Below, in pieces: positions 1 through 5,535 of a stretch of DNA of 9,075 bases; within the stretch, counting starts at the first letter, position 1; the number at the start of each line of letters is the position of its first letter. This stretch comes from an uncultured Chlamydiae bacterium. GTDB lineage: Bacteria; Chlamydiota; Chlamydiia; Chlamydiales; Rhabdochlamydiaceae. The notes under the pieces are model-generated. The model searched no databases, had not been told where the DNA came from, and saw only the letters and a list, made by a program, of their open reading frames with translations. The stretch is taken from the NCBI GenBank assembly GCA_945957075.1, contig CAMFJP010000050.1:1-9075 (forward strand), read 5' to 3'. The position numbers and the translations under genes are program-made.

Positions 1-54
1 TAGAGCACCGCCCTGTCACGGCGGAAGTTGCGGGTTCGAGCCCCGTCTCCCGCG
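1..54 (+). tRNA. tRNA-Asp (GTC), 5' part missing
   Basis: This is the 3' two-thirds of a tRNA whose 5' acceptor strand and most of the D arm lie left of the window. The anticodon stem is CCGCC (8-12) paired with GGCGG (20-24), around the loop CTGTCAC (13-19) with anticodon GTC at 15-17, which reads Asp codons. The T stem is 30-34 with 42-46 around the loop TTCGAGC (35-41). The 3' acceptor strand is CTCCCGC (47-53) with discriminator G at 54. CCA is not encoded; the next bases are TATTTTTTCTT, which could also help end transcription. Stems and loop are directly visible, so the identity is secure even though the gene is partial. Confidence 0.95.
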
Positions 55-63
55 TATTTTTTC

Positions 64-92
64 TTGTATCTTCCCATTGTTAGAGTTATAGT
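64..92 (+). promoter_or_regulatory. candidate promoter of the YitT gene
   Basis: TTGTAT (64-69) is followed after exactly 17 bases by TATAGT (87-92), a reasonable match to the housekeeping sigma consensus. Transcription would begin near 98-100, almost on the ATG at 100, so the mRNA would be leaderless or nearly so. There is no Shine-Dalgarno sequence before this ATG, which agrees with that reading. It is a weak call based on two hexamers and their spacing. Confidence 0.35.
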
Positions 93-99
93 ACACTGT

Positions 100-1005
100 A
101 TGCCTGTTACACAAAAAAGAAGTGTTGCCCAGTATGGGTCTATGTTGTTCTGGATGGCTGTGGGAGCTTTCCTGGCGGCGGTTTCTTTGCGCGTGTTTTT
201 AATTCCAAATCAATTGATTGACGGTGGGATTGTTGGTATTGCGCTGATTCTTTCCAGGTTGTTTGGTAGTAATTATCTCCCTTATCTTTTGCTTGCATTG
301 AACTTGCCTTTTATTTATCTCGCTTATCGCTACATTCGGCGTACGTTTCTTTTGCAGATGCTTCTTGCGATTGTGCTGTTTGCCGGGTTTCTTGTTGCTT
401 TGCAAAAGGCGCCCCCTTTTGCAAGTGATCCTCTTGAGGTGATTGTGATAGGCGGAGCCATTTTAGGGATTGGGGTTGGGTTGATTATTCGTCACGGAGG
501 GTGCCTTGACGGAACAGAGATTCTTGCGATTATCATTAATCGTAAAAAGGGATTTACTGTTGGTCAGGTTGTTTTGTTTATAAATATATTTGTTTTTGGT
601 GCCTACGGGTGGATCTTTCAAGATTGGCATATTGCCTTGCGTTCGCTCATGATGTTTATTGTTGCCTTTAAGATGATCGATCTTGTGATTGTAGGATTGG
701 ATGAATTGAAATCTGTACTGATTATTTCTTCAAAATCCAAGGAGCTTGCAAGCGCAATAACAAATGAGCTCGGTCTTGGACTGACAATTATGCATGGTAG
801 GGGTGGATTTTCTGGTAATGCCCGTGAGATTTTATTTGTGATTGTGGAGCGTTTGGATCTTTCTGAGTTAAAAGAAATTACTTTGCGAGAAGATCCCTCT
901 GCATTTATGGCTATCGAGACCTTGCATGAAGTTGTGTATGGGGCTCAGGGGCATATGCCTTACAAAAAAAAATCTAAAGGGCGTCTTTTTAAGCATCCTT
1001 CTTGA
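100..1005 (+). CDS. YitT family integral membrane protein (DUF161 + DUF2179)
   Basis: This 301-residue protein belongs to the YitT/YqfU/YvjA family; the molecular function of the family is not established. The N-terminal two-thirds holds about six or seven hydrophobic segments, roughly residues 15-36, 40-55, 59-78, 83-101, 112-131, 152-170 and 177-200. Family-typical stretches are PNQLIDGGIVGIAL (36-49) and GGCLDGTEILAI (133-144). The soluble C-terminal DUF2179 domain spans about 204-281 and contains GRGGFSGNAREILFVIV (223-239). The reading frame is open back to a TTG at 28, but that start would lie inside tRNA-Asp and add a poorly conserved leader. The ATG at 100 is preferred, and a second in-frame ATG at 142 is possible. 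No ribosome binding site is visible before either ATG. The family is clear; the exact start is not. Confidence 0.88.
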   Translation: MPVTQKRSVAQYGSMLFWMAVGAFLAAVSLRVFLIPNQLIDGGIVGIALILSRLFGSNYLPYLLLALNLPFIYLAYRYIRRTFLLQMLLAIVLFAGFLVALQKAPPFASDPLEVIVIGGAILGIGVGLIIRHGGCLDGTEILAIIINRKKGFTVGQVVLFINIFVFGAYGWIFQDWHIALRSLMMFIVAFKMIDLVIVGLDELKSVLIISSKSKELASAITNELGLGLTIMHGRGGFSGNAREILFVIVERLDLSELKEITLREDPSAFMAIETLHEVVYGAQGHMPYKKKSKGRLFKHPS

Positions 1006-1039
1006 CTTCAAGGGGCTAGTATTTTAACATGGCGCCTTG

Positions 1040-1169
1040 TATACACAAATGAACTCAAAAATTGGTTTTTTGACTTTGCCTGACATTCGCATCTTTGGAA
1101 TCGCTTTGCTACTCCAAACCTGCGGCGCCAGTTGAGCCAAAATCCCATTTTTGAATTCATTTGTGTATA
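1040..1169. repeat. ~130-bp imperfect palindrome, MITE-like element
   Basis: The left arm starts at 1040 with TATACACAAATGAA and continues TCAAAAAT after one base. The right arm 1146-1169 is its reverse complement (ends TTCATTTGTGTATA). Over 24 positions there are two mismatches (C1054/A1155 and T1063/C1146). Pairing resumes for short runs further in (1064-1065 with 1144-1145; 1067-1070 with 1139-1142). The interior holds a second hairpin, TTTGGA (1094-1099) with TCCAAA (1113-1118). Both ends begin at a TA dinucleotide (1040-1041 and 1168-1169), which would fit insertion at TA, although a palindrome starting TATA would show this anyway. No transposase is present, so a non-autonomous dispersed repeat is inference. 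Confidence 0.6.
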
Positions 1170-1201
1170 TCGCGTGCACATCATTAGAAAAGGCTGTCTT
1201 T

Positions 1202-1207
1202 AGGAGG
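1202..1207 (+). promoter_or_regulatory. strong ribosome binding site of rplU
   Basis: A perfect AGGAGG sits 8 bases before the ATG at 1216. It is the best Shine-Dalgarno sequence in the window and fixes the rplU start. It stands out because most other starts here have weak or no such sequence. Confidence 0.85.
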
Positions 1208-1215
1208 TAGGTACC

Positions 1216-1527
1216 ATGTACGCCATTATCGAAACCGGTGGTAAACAATATAAAGTGCAAGAGGGCGACGTTATTGACGTAGAGCTTTTGGATTCAGATG
1301 CACAGGGTGGAGTTGAATTTAAACATGTTCTTTTGGTCAATACAGATGCAGGTGTTAAGGTGGGCGTTCCTCACGTTAATGGATGTGTTGTGCGGGGCAC
1401 ATGTCTTGGTGAATCTAAAGGTCCAAAAGTTGTCTCTTTTAAATACAAGAGACGTAAAGGAATACGACGCAAAGTAGGTCATAGACAACACTATGCGCGT
1501 GTTAAAATTGTGGGCATTTCCGTTTAA
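1216..1527 (+). CDS. rplU: 50S ribosomal protein L21
   Basis: L21 binds 23S rRNA in the large ribosomal subunit. The 103-residue length matches the family exactly (E. coli also 103). The N-terminus MYAIIETGGKQYKVQEGD is the family signature, and the basic C-terminal part has YKRRKG followed by GHRQHYARVKIVGI, the usual rRNA-contacting tail. The start is set by AGGAGG at 1202-1207. It is followed 20 bases later by rpmA and then obgE, the conserved L21-L27-Obg order of many bacteria, so the three are probably co-transcribed. Nothing looks unusual in the protein; the odd part is the palindrome immediately upstream, which places the gene's regulatory region next to a possible mobile repeat. Confidence 0.98.
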   Translation: MYAIIETGGKQYKVQEGDVIDVELLDSDAQGGVEFKHVLLVNTDAGVKVGVPHVNGCVVRGTCLGESKGPKVVSFKYKRRKGIRRKVGHRQHYARVKIVGISV

Positions 1528-1547
1528 TTTATTTATAGGTATATGTC

Positions 1548-1799
1548 ATGGCTCATAAGAAAGGTCAGGGTTCTACACGCAATGGTAGAGATTCTAATGC
1601 TCAAAGGCTTGGAATCAAAGCAACGACTGGAGAAAAAGTAACGGCTGGTAGCATTCTTGTACGCCAACGGGGTACAAGATGGCATCCTGCAAAAAATGTT
1701 GGTATTGGCAAAGATGATTCTTTGTTTGCCCTTATTGATGGCGTTGTTTTTCATAGAAAAGGGAAACGATGCTCTATATCTGTATTACCTCCTGTTTAA
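1548..1799 (+). CDS. rpmA: 50S ribosomal protein L27
   Basis: L27 lies near the peptidyl-transferase centre of the large subunit, with its flexible N-terminus reaching toward the tRNA ends. The 83-residue protein begins MAHKKGQGSTRNGRDS, a full match to the family pattern, and continues with GSILVRQRGTRWHP and NVGIGKDDSLFA. The start directly at MAHKK means there is no cleavable N-terminal extension of the kind known in Firmicutes such as Staphylococcus aureus. A weak AGG at 1537-1539 is the only ribosome binding signal, so translation may depend partly on coupling to rplU 20 bases upstream. obgE begins 18 bases after the stop. Confidence 0.98.
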   Translation: MAHKKGQGSTRNGRDSNAQRLGIKATTGEKVTAGSILVRQRGTRWHPAKNVGIGKDDSLFALIDGVVFHRKGKRCSISVLPPV

Positions 1800-1817
1800 T
1801 TAACACCCCTTCTTCCT

Positions 1818-2813
1818 ATGTTTGTTGACGCATTAGATGTTACAGTATCTGGAGGGAAGGGGGGCAATGGGGTCATTGCTTGGAGAAGGGAGAAATTTAT
1901 TCCCAAAGGCGGTCCTGCTGGGGGTGGTGGAGGTTTTGGCGGTTCTGTTATTGTAGAGGCAGACGCTAGTCTTATTTCTTTAGAACACCTAAAAAATCGA
2001 CGCTTTCTTGCTGCTGCTAATGGCGCAGGGGGCGGTGGTGGTTGCCGCCAGGGCAGAGCTGGGGGCGATCTTACGGTTAAGGTTCCTCTTGGGACTTTGA
2101 TTTATGACAGAGAGACAAAAGAACTTTTGTGTGATCTTCTTTATGAAGGACAAAAAGTGTGTCTATGCCAGGGGGGAAGAGGGGGTAGAGGTAATGCTTC
2201 CTTTAGAACTTCTACAAGAAGAGCTCCCTATATTTGCACAGAGGGGCTTCCTGGTGAGTCCAAAGAGGTGCGCCTTGAATTAAAGTTGATTGCCGATGTG
2301 GGCTTTATTGGCATGCCTAATGCTGGGAAATCGACGCTTTTGGCACAGATCTCTGGGGCTCCTGTGCGTATTGGGGCTTATCCTTTTACAACGCTGCATC
2401 CGAATTTAGGGTATATTGAAAAACCAGATGCTACACGCATCTTGATTGCAGATATTCCAGGAATTATAGAGGGCGCTCACTCCAATAAAGGGTTGGGTTT
2501 GCGGTTTTTAAAGCATATCGAGCGTAGTTCTGCTTTAGTCTATGTAATTGACGGTTCTGGCATCGAGGAAAGGACTCCACTTGAGGATTTTCGTGTTTTG
2601 CAAGCGGAGCTTTTGGCATATAATCCGGCTGTATTAGAAAAGCCTTTTTTGATTGTGCTCAATAAAAATGATGTTCCAGGTGCTGACCGTTTCATCGAGG
2701 AGTTTAAGGCTCATAGTGGCTGCCCACAAGAACGCGTATTTTCCATCTCTGCAGAGAAGGGGCTTGGTCTTTCTTCTTTCCTTTCTTGTCTCCATAATTC
2801 TTTTTCCAATTAA
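1818..2813 (+). CDS. obgE: GTPase Obg/CgtA, short form
   Basis: Obg is a GTPase that associates with the 50S subunit and acts in late ribosome assembly and growth control. Residues 1-158 form the glycine-rich Obg fold, with glycine runs at 31-42 and 70-75. The G domain follows: P-loop GMPNAGKST (165-173), switch T191-T192, G3 motif DIPG (212-215), G4 NKND (282-285) and G5 SAE (311-313). At 331 residues it stops soon after the G domain, so it lacks the C-terminal extension found in E. coli (about 390 residues) and the OCT domain of Bacillus. The ATG at 1818 gives the standard N-terminus MFVDALDVTVSGGKGGNG. It is preceded by the pyrimidine-rich CCCCTTCTTCCT and no Shine-Dalgarno sequence. It is probably translated from the rplU-rpmA-obgE mRNA. 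Confidence 0.97.
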   Translation: MFVDALDVTVSGGKGGNGVIAWRREKFIPKGGPAGGGGGFGGSVIVEADASLISLEHLKNRRFLAAANGAGGGGGCRQGRAGGDLTVKVPLGTLIYDRETKELLCDLLYEGQKVCLCQGGRGGRGNASFRTSTRRAPYICTEGLPGESKEVRLELKLIADVGFIGMPNAGKSTLLAQISGAPVRIGAYPFTTLHPNLGYIEKPDATRILIADIPGIIEGAHSNKGLGLRFLKHIERSSALVYVIDGSGIEERTPLEDFRVLQAELLAYNPAVLEKPFLIVLNKNDVPGADRFIEEFKAHSGCPQERVFSISAEKGLGLSSFLSCLHNSFSN

Positions 2814-2903
2814 TAACCTCAGTTTCAGGTTTTTTAGGCCCATTGAAAAATAGAGCCTCGACGCAGGCCTATAGACATAAAAAGCTGGAAATTGAGGTTA
2901 TTA
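2811..2903. repeat. inverted repeat bracketing the obgE-cydA gap
   Basis: TAATAACCTCAGTTTC (2811-2826, beginning at the obgE stop codon) pairs with GAAATTGAGGTTATTA (2888-2903): 15 Watson-Crick pairs and one G-T. Inside this arch a second hairpin joins TAGGCC (2835-2840) to GGCCTA (2866-2871). The result is a branched structure covering most of the gap. It could protect or process the obgE mRNA 3' end, or be a degenerate repeat. Its function is unknown. Confidence 0.5.
2815..2835 (+). terminator. weak rho-independent terminator after obgE
   Basis: AACCT (2815-2819) can pair with AGGTT (2827-2831) across a 7-base loop, followed by T residues through 2835. The stem has only five pairs, two of them G-C, so termination would be partial. 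The same left strand is also used in the longer 2811-2903 inverted repeat, so the two structures compete. Some read-through from obgE into cydA is likely. Confidence 0.35.
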
Positions 2904-2914
2904 TTTACAGCTTT

Positions 2915-2923
2915 TGGTATAAC
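2915..2923 (+). promoter_or_regulatory. candidate extended -10 promoter of cydA
   Basis: TGGTATAAC contains an extended -10 (TG, one base, TATAAC at 2918-2923). No good -35 lies at 17 bases; TTGAGG at 2892-2897 is 20 bases away. Transcription would start near 2930, leaving a leader of about 15 bases with AGGTGG at 2935-2940 before the ATG at 2945. The longer stretch TGGTATAACTTCGAG (2915-2929) recurs with one extra base upstream of the acidic-protein gene at 5308-5323. Confidence 0.4.
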
Positions 2924-2944
2924 TTCGAGAAAGTAGGTGGCTAT

Positions 2945-4300
2945 ATGGATGCTGTGTTTCTTTCAAGGGTGCAGTTTGCTTTGACAAGTGGGTTTCACTA
3001 TATTTATCCTCCGCTGAGCATTGGGCTTGGTTTGATGCTGGTTTTGATGGAAGGGATTTATATAAAGACGAAAAACCCTTTGTATAAGCAGCTGACAAAA
3101 TTTTGGATCAAGGTGTTTGCTTTGACATTTGCCCTTGGGGTTGCAACGGGCATTGTTCAGGTGTTTGGTTTTGGAACTAATTGGGCGCGTTATTCTCGCT
3201 TTGTGGGGGATGTGTTTGGCAGTGCTCTTGGAGCTGAGGGTATATTTGCATTTTTTCTTGAGGCTGGTTTTTTAGGGGTGATGCTTTTTGGATGGGAGAG
3301 GGTGAGTCCTCGGATGCATTATTTTTCTACGATATGTGTCGCACTGGGGGCGCATTTTAGTGCACTTTGGATTGTGGTTGCTAACTCGTGGATGCAAACA
3401 CCTGCTGGTTTTAAGGTGGTTGGAGAGGGCGATTCTACTCGTGCTGTAGTAACGCATTTTTGGGAAATGGTATTTAATCCCTCTTCTGTAGAGCGCTTAA
3501 CTCATGTGCTTTTGGGATGCTGGCTATCTGGTATTTTTCTTGTTGTTAGTGTGGGAGCTTATTATCTTTTAAAGAAAAAGCATTTGGCTTTTGCAAAAAG
3601 CTCTTTGAAAATGGGGCTTGTAATGGGGGCGATTGTTTTATTTTTACAGCTTTTATCGGCAGATGATACTGCAAGGGGAGTCGCGCGCAGACAACCTTCT
3701 AAGATGGCGGCAATGGAGGGAGTATATAAAACAGAGCCAAGAACGCCGATGACTGTCTTTGGATGGGTGGATGAGAAAACGGAAGAGGTGAAGGGGTTAA
3801 AAATTCCAGGTCTTTTGAGTTTAATGACTTATCTTGATATTAATCATCCTGTAACGGGTTTAGATCGTATTCCTAAAGAGGATCGTCCCCCTATTGGGAT
3901 TGTGTTTCAAGCGTATCATTTGATGATTGCGATGTGGGGGCTTATGGTTTTATGTGTTGCCGCTGCTGGGATCGCATGGAAACGGGGTAAGTTAAGGGAA
4001 TCTAAGTGGGTTCTGCGTGCTCTTGTGGGATCGGTTGTGTTTCCGCAAATTGCTAACCAAACGGGGTGGATGACGGCAGAGATTGGCAGACAGCCATGGA
4101 TTGTGTATGGGGTCTTGCGGACGCACGAAGGGGTGTCGAAAATTGTGCAACCTGGGCAAGTGATTGGGTCTATTGTGATGTTTATTGTGATTTATGTGCT
4201 GCTGTTTGCACTTTTTATTTTTTTATTGGATCGTAAAATTAAAGAAGGTCCGGAAGGGGATTTAGAAGCATTATATAGGGACCCTTATGCTAAGTCTTGA
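2945..4300 (+). CDS. cydA: cytochrome bd-type quinol oxidase subunit I
   Basis: CydA carries the haems and quinol site of the cytochrome bd oxidase, an inner-membrane enzyme that oxidises quinol and reduces oxygen to water with high affinity. The 451-residue protein retains the key residues by comparison with E. coli: H18 (haem b595 ligand), E98 and E106, H187 and M327 (haem b558 ligands), K253 and E258 of the quinol loop, and GRQPW at 381-385. It is about 70 residues shorter than E. coli CydA because the periplasmic Q-loop (about 240-315) is the short type. The frame is open back to 2843, but the ATG at 2945 gives the family N-terminus and has AGGTGG four bases upstream. The cydA end overlaps the start of cydB by 14 bases, so the two subunits are translationally coupled. 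Confidence 0.97.
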   Translation: MDAVFLSRVQFALTSGFHYIYPPLSIGLGLMLVLMEGIYIKTKNPLYKQLTKFWIKVFALTFALGVATGIVQVFGFGTNWARYSRFVGDVFGSALGAEGIFAFFLEAGFLGVMLFGWERVSPRMHYFSTICVALGAHFSALWIVVANSWMQTPAGFKVVGEGDSTRAVVTHFWEMVFNPSSVERLTHVLLGCWLSGIFLVVSVGAYYLLKKKHLAFAKSSLKMGLVMGAIVLFLQLLSADDTARGVARRQPSKMAAMEGVYKTEPRTPMTVFGWVDEKTEEVKGLKIPGLLSLMTYLDINHPVTGLDRIPKEDRPPIGIVFQAYHLMIAMWGLMVLCVAAAGIAWKRGKLRESKWVLRALVGSVVFPQIANQTGWMTAEIGRQPWIVYGVLRTHEGVSKIVQPGQVIGSIVMFIVIYVLLFALFIFLLDRKIKEGPEGDLEALYRDPYAKS

Positions 4301-5303
4301 TTTGATATGGTATTTTATCATCGGTATTGCCGTTGTATTGTATGTAATACTTGATGGTTTTGATCTTGGCGTTGGTATGTTGCATCTATGTGCAAAAAAA
4401 GATGAAGATAGGCGTATTTTTCTTAATGCGATTGGGCCTGTTTGGGATGGAAATGAGGTTTGGCTGATTATTGTTGGTGGGGGGTTGTTTGCCGGTTTTC
4501 CAGATGTCTATGCGACCTTGTTTTCAGGTTTTTATAATTTATGCATGGTTTTGCTTGTAGGTCTTATTTTTCGTGCGGTGGCGATTGAGTTTCGAAGTAA
4601 ACGGGTATCATCTAAATGGCGTTCTACATGGGATGTTGTATTTTGTGTAGCAAGTGGGGTGATCGCCTGGGGACTTGGGCTTGTGCTTGGAAATTTAATT
4701 CAGGGGATTCCTTTAAATGCTGAAAAAGATTTTATAGGAAGCTTTGGCGATTTTTTCTCTTTGTATACTGTGCTGCTTGGATTTATGAGTGTTGCTGTGT
4801 TTGTGATGCATGGCGCTTTATATCTTGTTGTAAAAACAGAGGGGGCTCTACAGGCACGTTTGCGGGTGTGGAGCAAAAGGGCTGTGGCTTTTTTTATTGC
4901 GATATATTGTGTTATGACTATAGCAACGGTTGTGTGGATGCCTCATATGATTGCGCGGTTTAATGAATATCCAGTTGCTTATCTTTTGCCTATAGCGACG
5001 TTGCTTTGTATCTGTAATATTCCAAGGGAAATTGCAAAGAAGCGGGATTTGAGAGCCTTTGGAAGTTCTTGTCTTGGTTTGGCTCTTTTATTTGCTCTGT
5101 TTGGAGTCGGGACCTTTCCCTTTCTTGTGCGCTCTACGATTGAAGGAAATAGTCTTACTTTTATAAACTCAGCTGCATCTACACTGACCTTAACGGTGCT
5201 TTTGATTATTGTGCTAATTGGTGTTCCTCTTGTATTAGCCTATGGTTGGTATATTTATCGTACGTTTAGAGGTAAGGTAAAACTTGGCCCTACGAGTTAT
5301 TGA
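4287..5303 (+). CDS. cydB: cytochrome bd-type quinol oxidase subunit II
   Basis: CydB is the second membrane subunit of the bd oxidase, pairing with CydA to form the core complex. The 338-residue protein has about eight or nine membrane segments. It shows both family hallmarks: LDGFDLGVGM (22-31) and GPVWDGNEVWL (50-60), containing D26 and D54, which correspond to E. coli D29 and D58. It starts at the ATG at 4287 inside the last codons of cydA, a 14-base overlap that implies coupled translation. Length is slightly below E. coli CydB (379). No CydX-like short membrane peptide follows. Instead, a gene for an acidic exported protein begins 25 bases after the stop. No cydCD haem-assembly transporter genes are in the window. 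Confidence 0.97.
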   Translation: MLSLDLIWYFIIGIAVVLYVILDGFDLGVGMLHLCAKKDEDRRIFLNAIGPVWDGNEVWLIIVGGGLFAGFPDVYATLFSGFYNLCMVLLVGLIFRAVAIEFRSKRVSSKWRSTWDVVFCVASGVIAWGLGLVLGNLIQGIPLNAEKDFIGSFGDFFSLYTVLLGFMSVAVFVMHGALYLVVKTEGALQARLRVWSKRAVAFFIAIYCVMTIATVVWMPHMIARFNEYPVAYLLPIATLLCICNIPREIAKKRDLRAFGSSCLGLALLFALFGVGTFPFLVRSTIEGNSLTFINSAASTLTLTVLLIIVLIGVPLVLAYGWYIYRTFRGKVKLGPTSY

Positions 5304-5307
5304 CAAA

Positions 5308-5323
5308 TGGTATAACTATCGAG
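5308..5323 (+). promoter_or_regulatory. repeat of the cydA promoter motif before the acidic-protein gene
   Basis: TGGTATAACTATCGAG matches TGGTATAACTTCGAG upstream of cydA (2915-2929) except for one inserted A. It contains an extended -10 (TATAAC, 5311-5316) but would start transcription inside the ribosome binding site GAGGTG (5321-5326). It may therefore be a binding site or a duplicated leader rather than a simple promoter. A consensus TTGACA at 5300-5305 is too close (5 bases) to act as its -35. Confidence 0.35.
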
Positions 5324-5328
5324 GTGTT

Positions 5329-5535
5329 ATGAAAAGCATATTTTTTACTTTTTTCATGATGATTGCAGTGTGTGGGTTTGCAGTTCCCCCTCAAACGGTT
5401 GCACCTACTTCGCCTCAAGGGCAGCATCAGGCGGGAGAGTCCTCCAGAGACGAGTCTGAAGATTCTGATGATGTGGATGAGGATGTGATCATTATGGAAG
5501 ATGATGACACGGATGAAGATGAAGAAAATAGCTAG
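5329..5535 (+). CDS. small exported acidic protein, function unknown
   Basis: I do not recognise a family for this 68-residue protein. Residues 1-18 form a signal peptide: MK, a hydrophobic core to about residue 15, then GFA before VPP, a plausible signal-peptidase I site. C15 is not in a good lipobox. The middle (19-36) is rich in P, Q, T and G. The tail E37-S68 has 19 Asp/Glu and a single basic residue (R40). The start at 5329 is supported by GAGGTG (5321-5326) and by the signal peptide; the frame is open back to an ATG at 5284 inside cydB, which would bury the signal sequence. It follows cydB by 25 bases, so it may belong to the cyd operon, but it does not resemble CydX. Its last 44 bases overlap rsmE on the other strand. 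Confidence 0.7.
   Translation: MKSIFFTFFMMIAVCGFAVPPQTVAPTSPQGQHQAGESSRDESEDSDDVDEDVIIMEDDDTDEDEENS

Larger units (their letters stand above)
1006..1215. other. 210-bp intergenic region upstream of rplU
   Basis: This gap between the YitT gene and rplU is mostly filled by the palindromic element at 1040-1169, annotated separately. The remaining right-hand part (1170-1215) is the rplU leader with a strong ribosome binding site. I see no convincing -35/-10 pair here; the rplU promoter may lie within the palindrome or in the short leader. I also see no good rho-independent terminator for the YitT gene. Confidence 0.6.

Noticed and set aside
1024..1260. 78-codon minus-strand open frame over the palindrome and the start of rplU
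   Set aside because: It begins inside rplU, has no ribosome binding site, and is mostly the translated palindrome. It is more likely a chance frame in a repeat than a gene.
2843..2944. Upstream extension of cydA to an ATG at 2843
   Set aside because: The added 34 residues precede the conserved CydA N-terminus and cover the structured intergenic region. The ATG at 2945 has a ribosome binding site and aligns with the family start.
5300..5316. TTGACA and TATAAC as a promoter pair before the acidic-protein gene
   Set aside because: The two hexamers are only 5 bases apart, far below the 16-18 needed for one sigma factor to use both.
5284..5328. Upstream start of the acidic-protein gene inside cydB
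   Set aside because: It would put 15 residues before a good signal peptide and has no ribosome binding site, whereas 5329 has GAGGTG.
5329..5535. Small gene after cydB as CydX (third bd oxidase subunit)
   Set aside because: CydX is about 37 residues with one membrane helix and no long acidic tail. This protein has a cleavable-looking signal peptide and an extended Asp/Glu-rich end.
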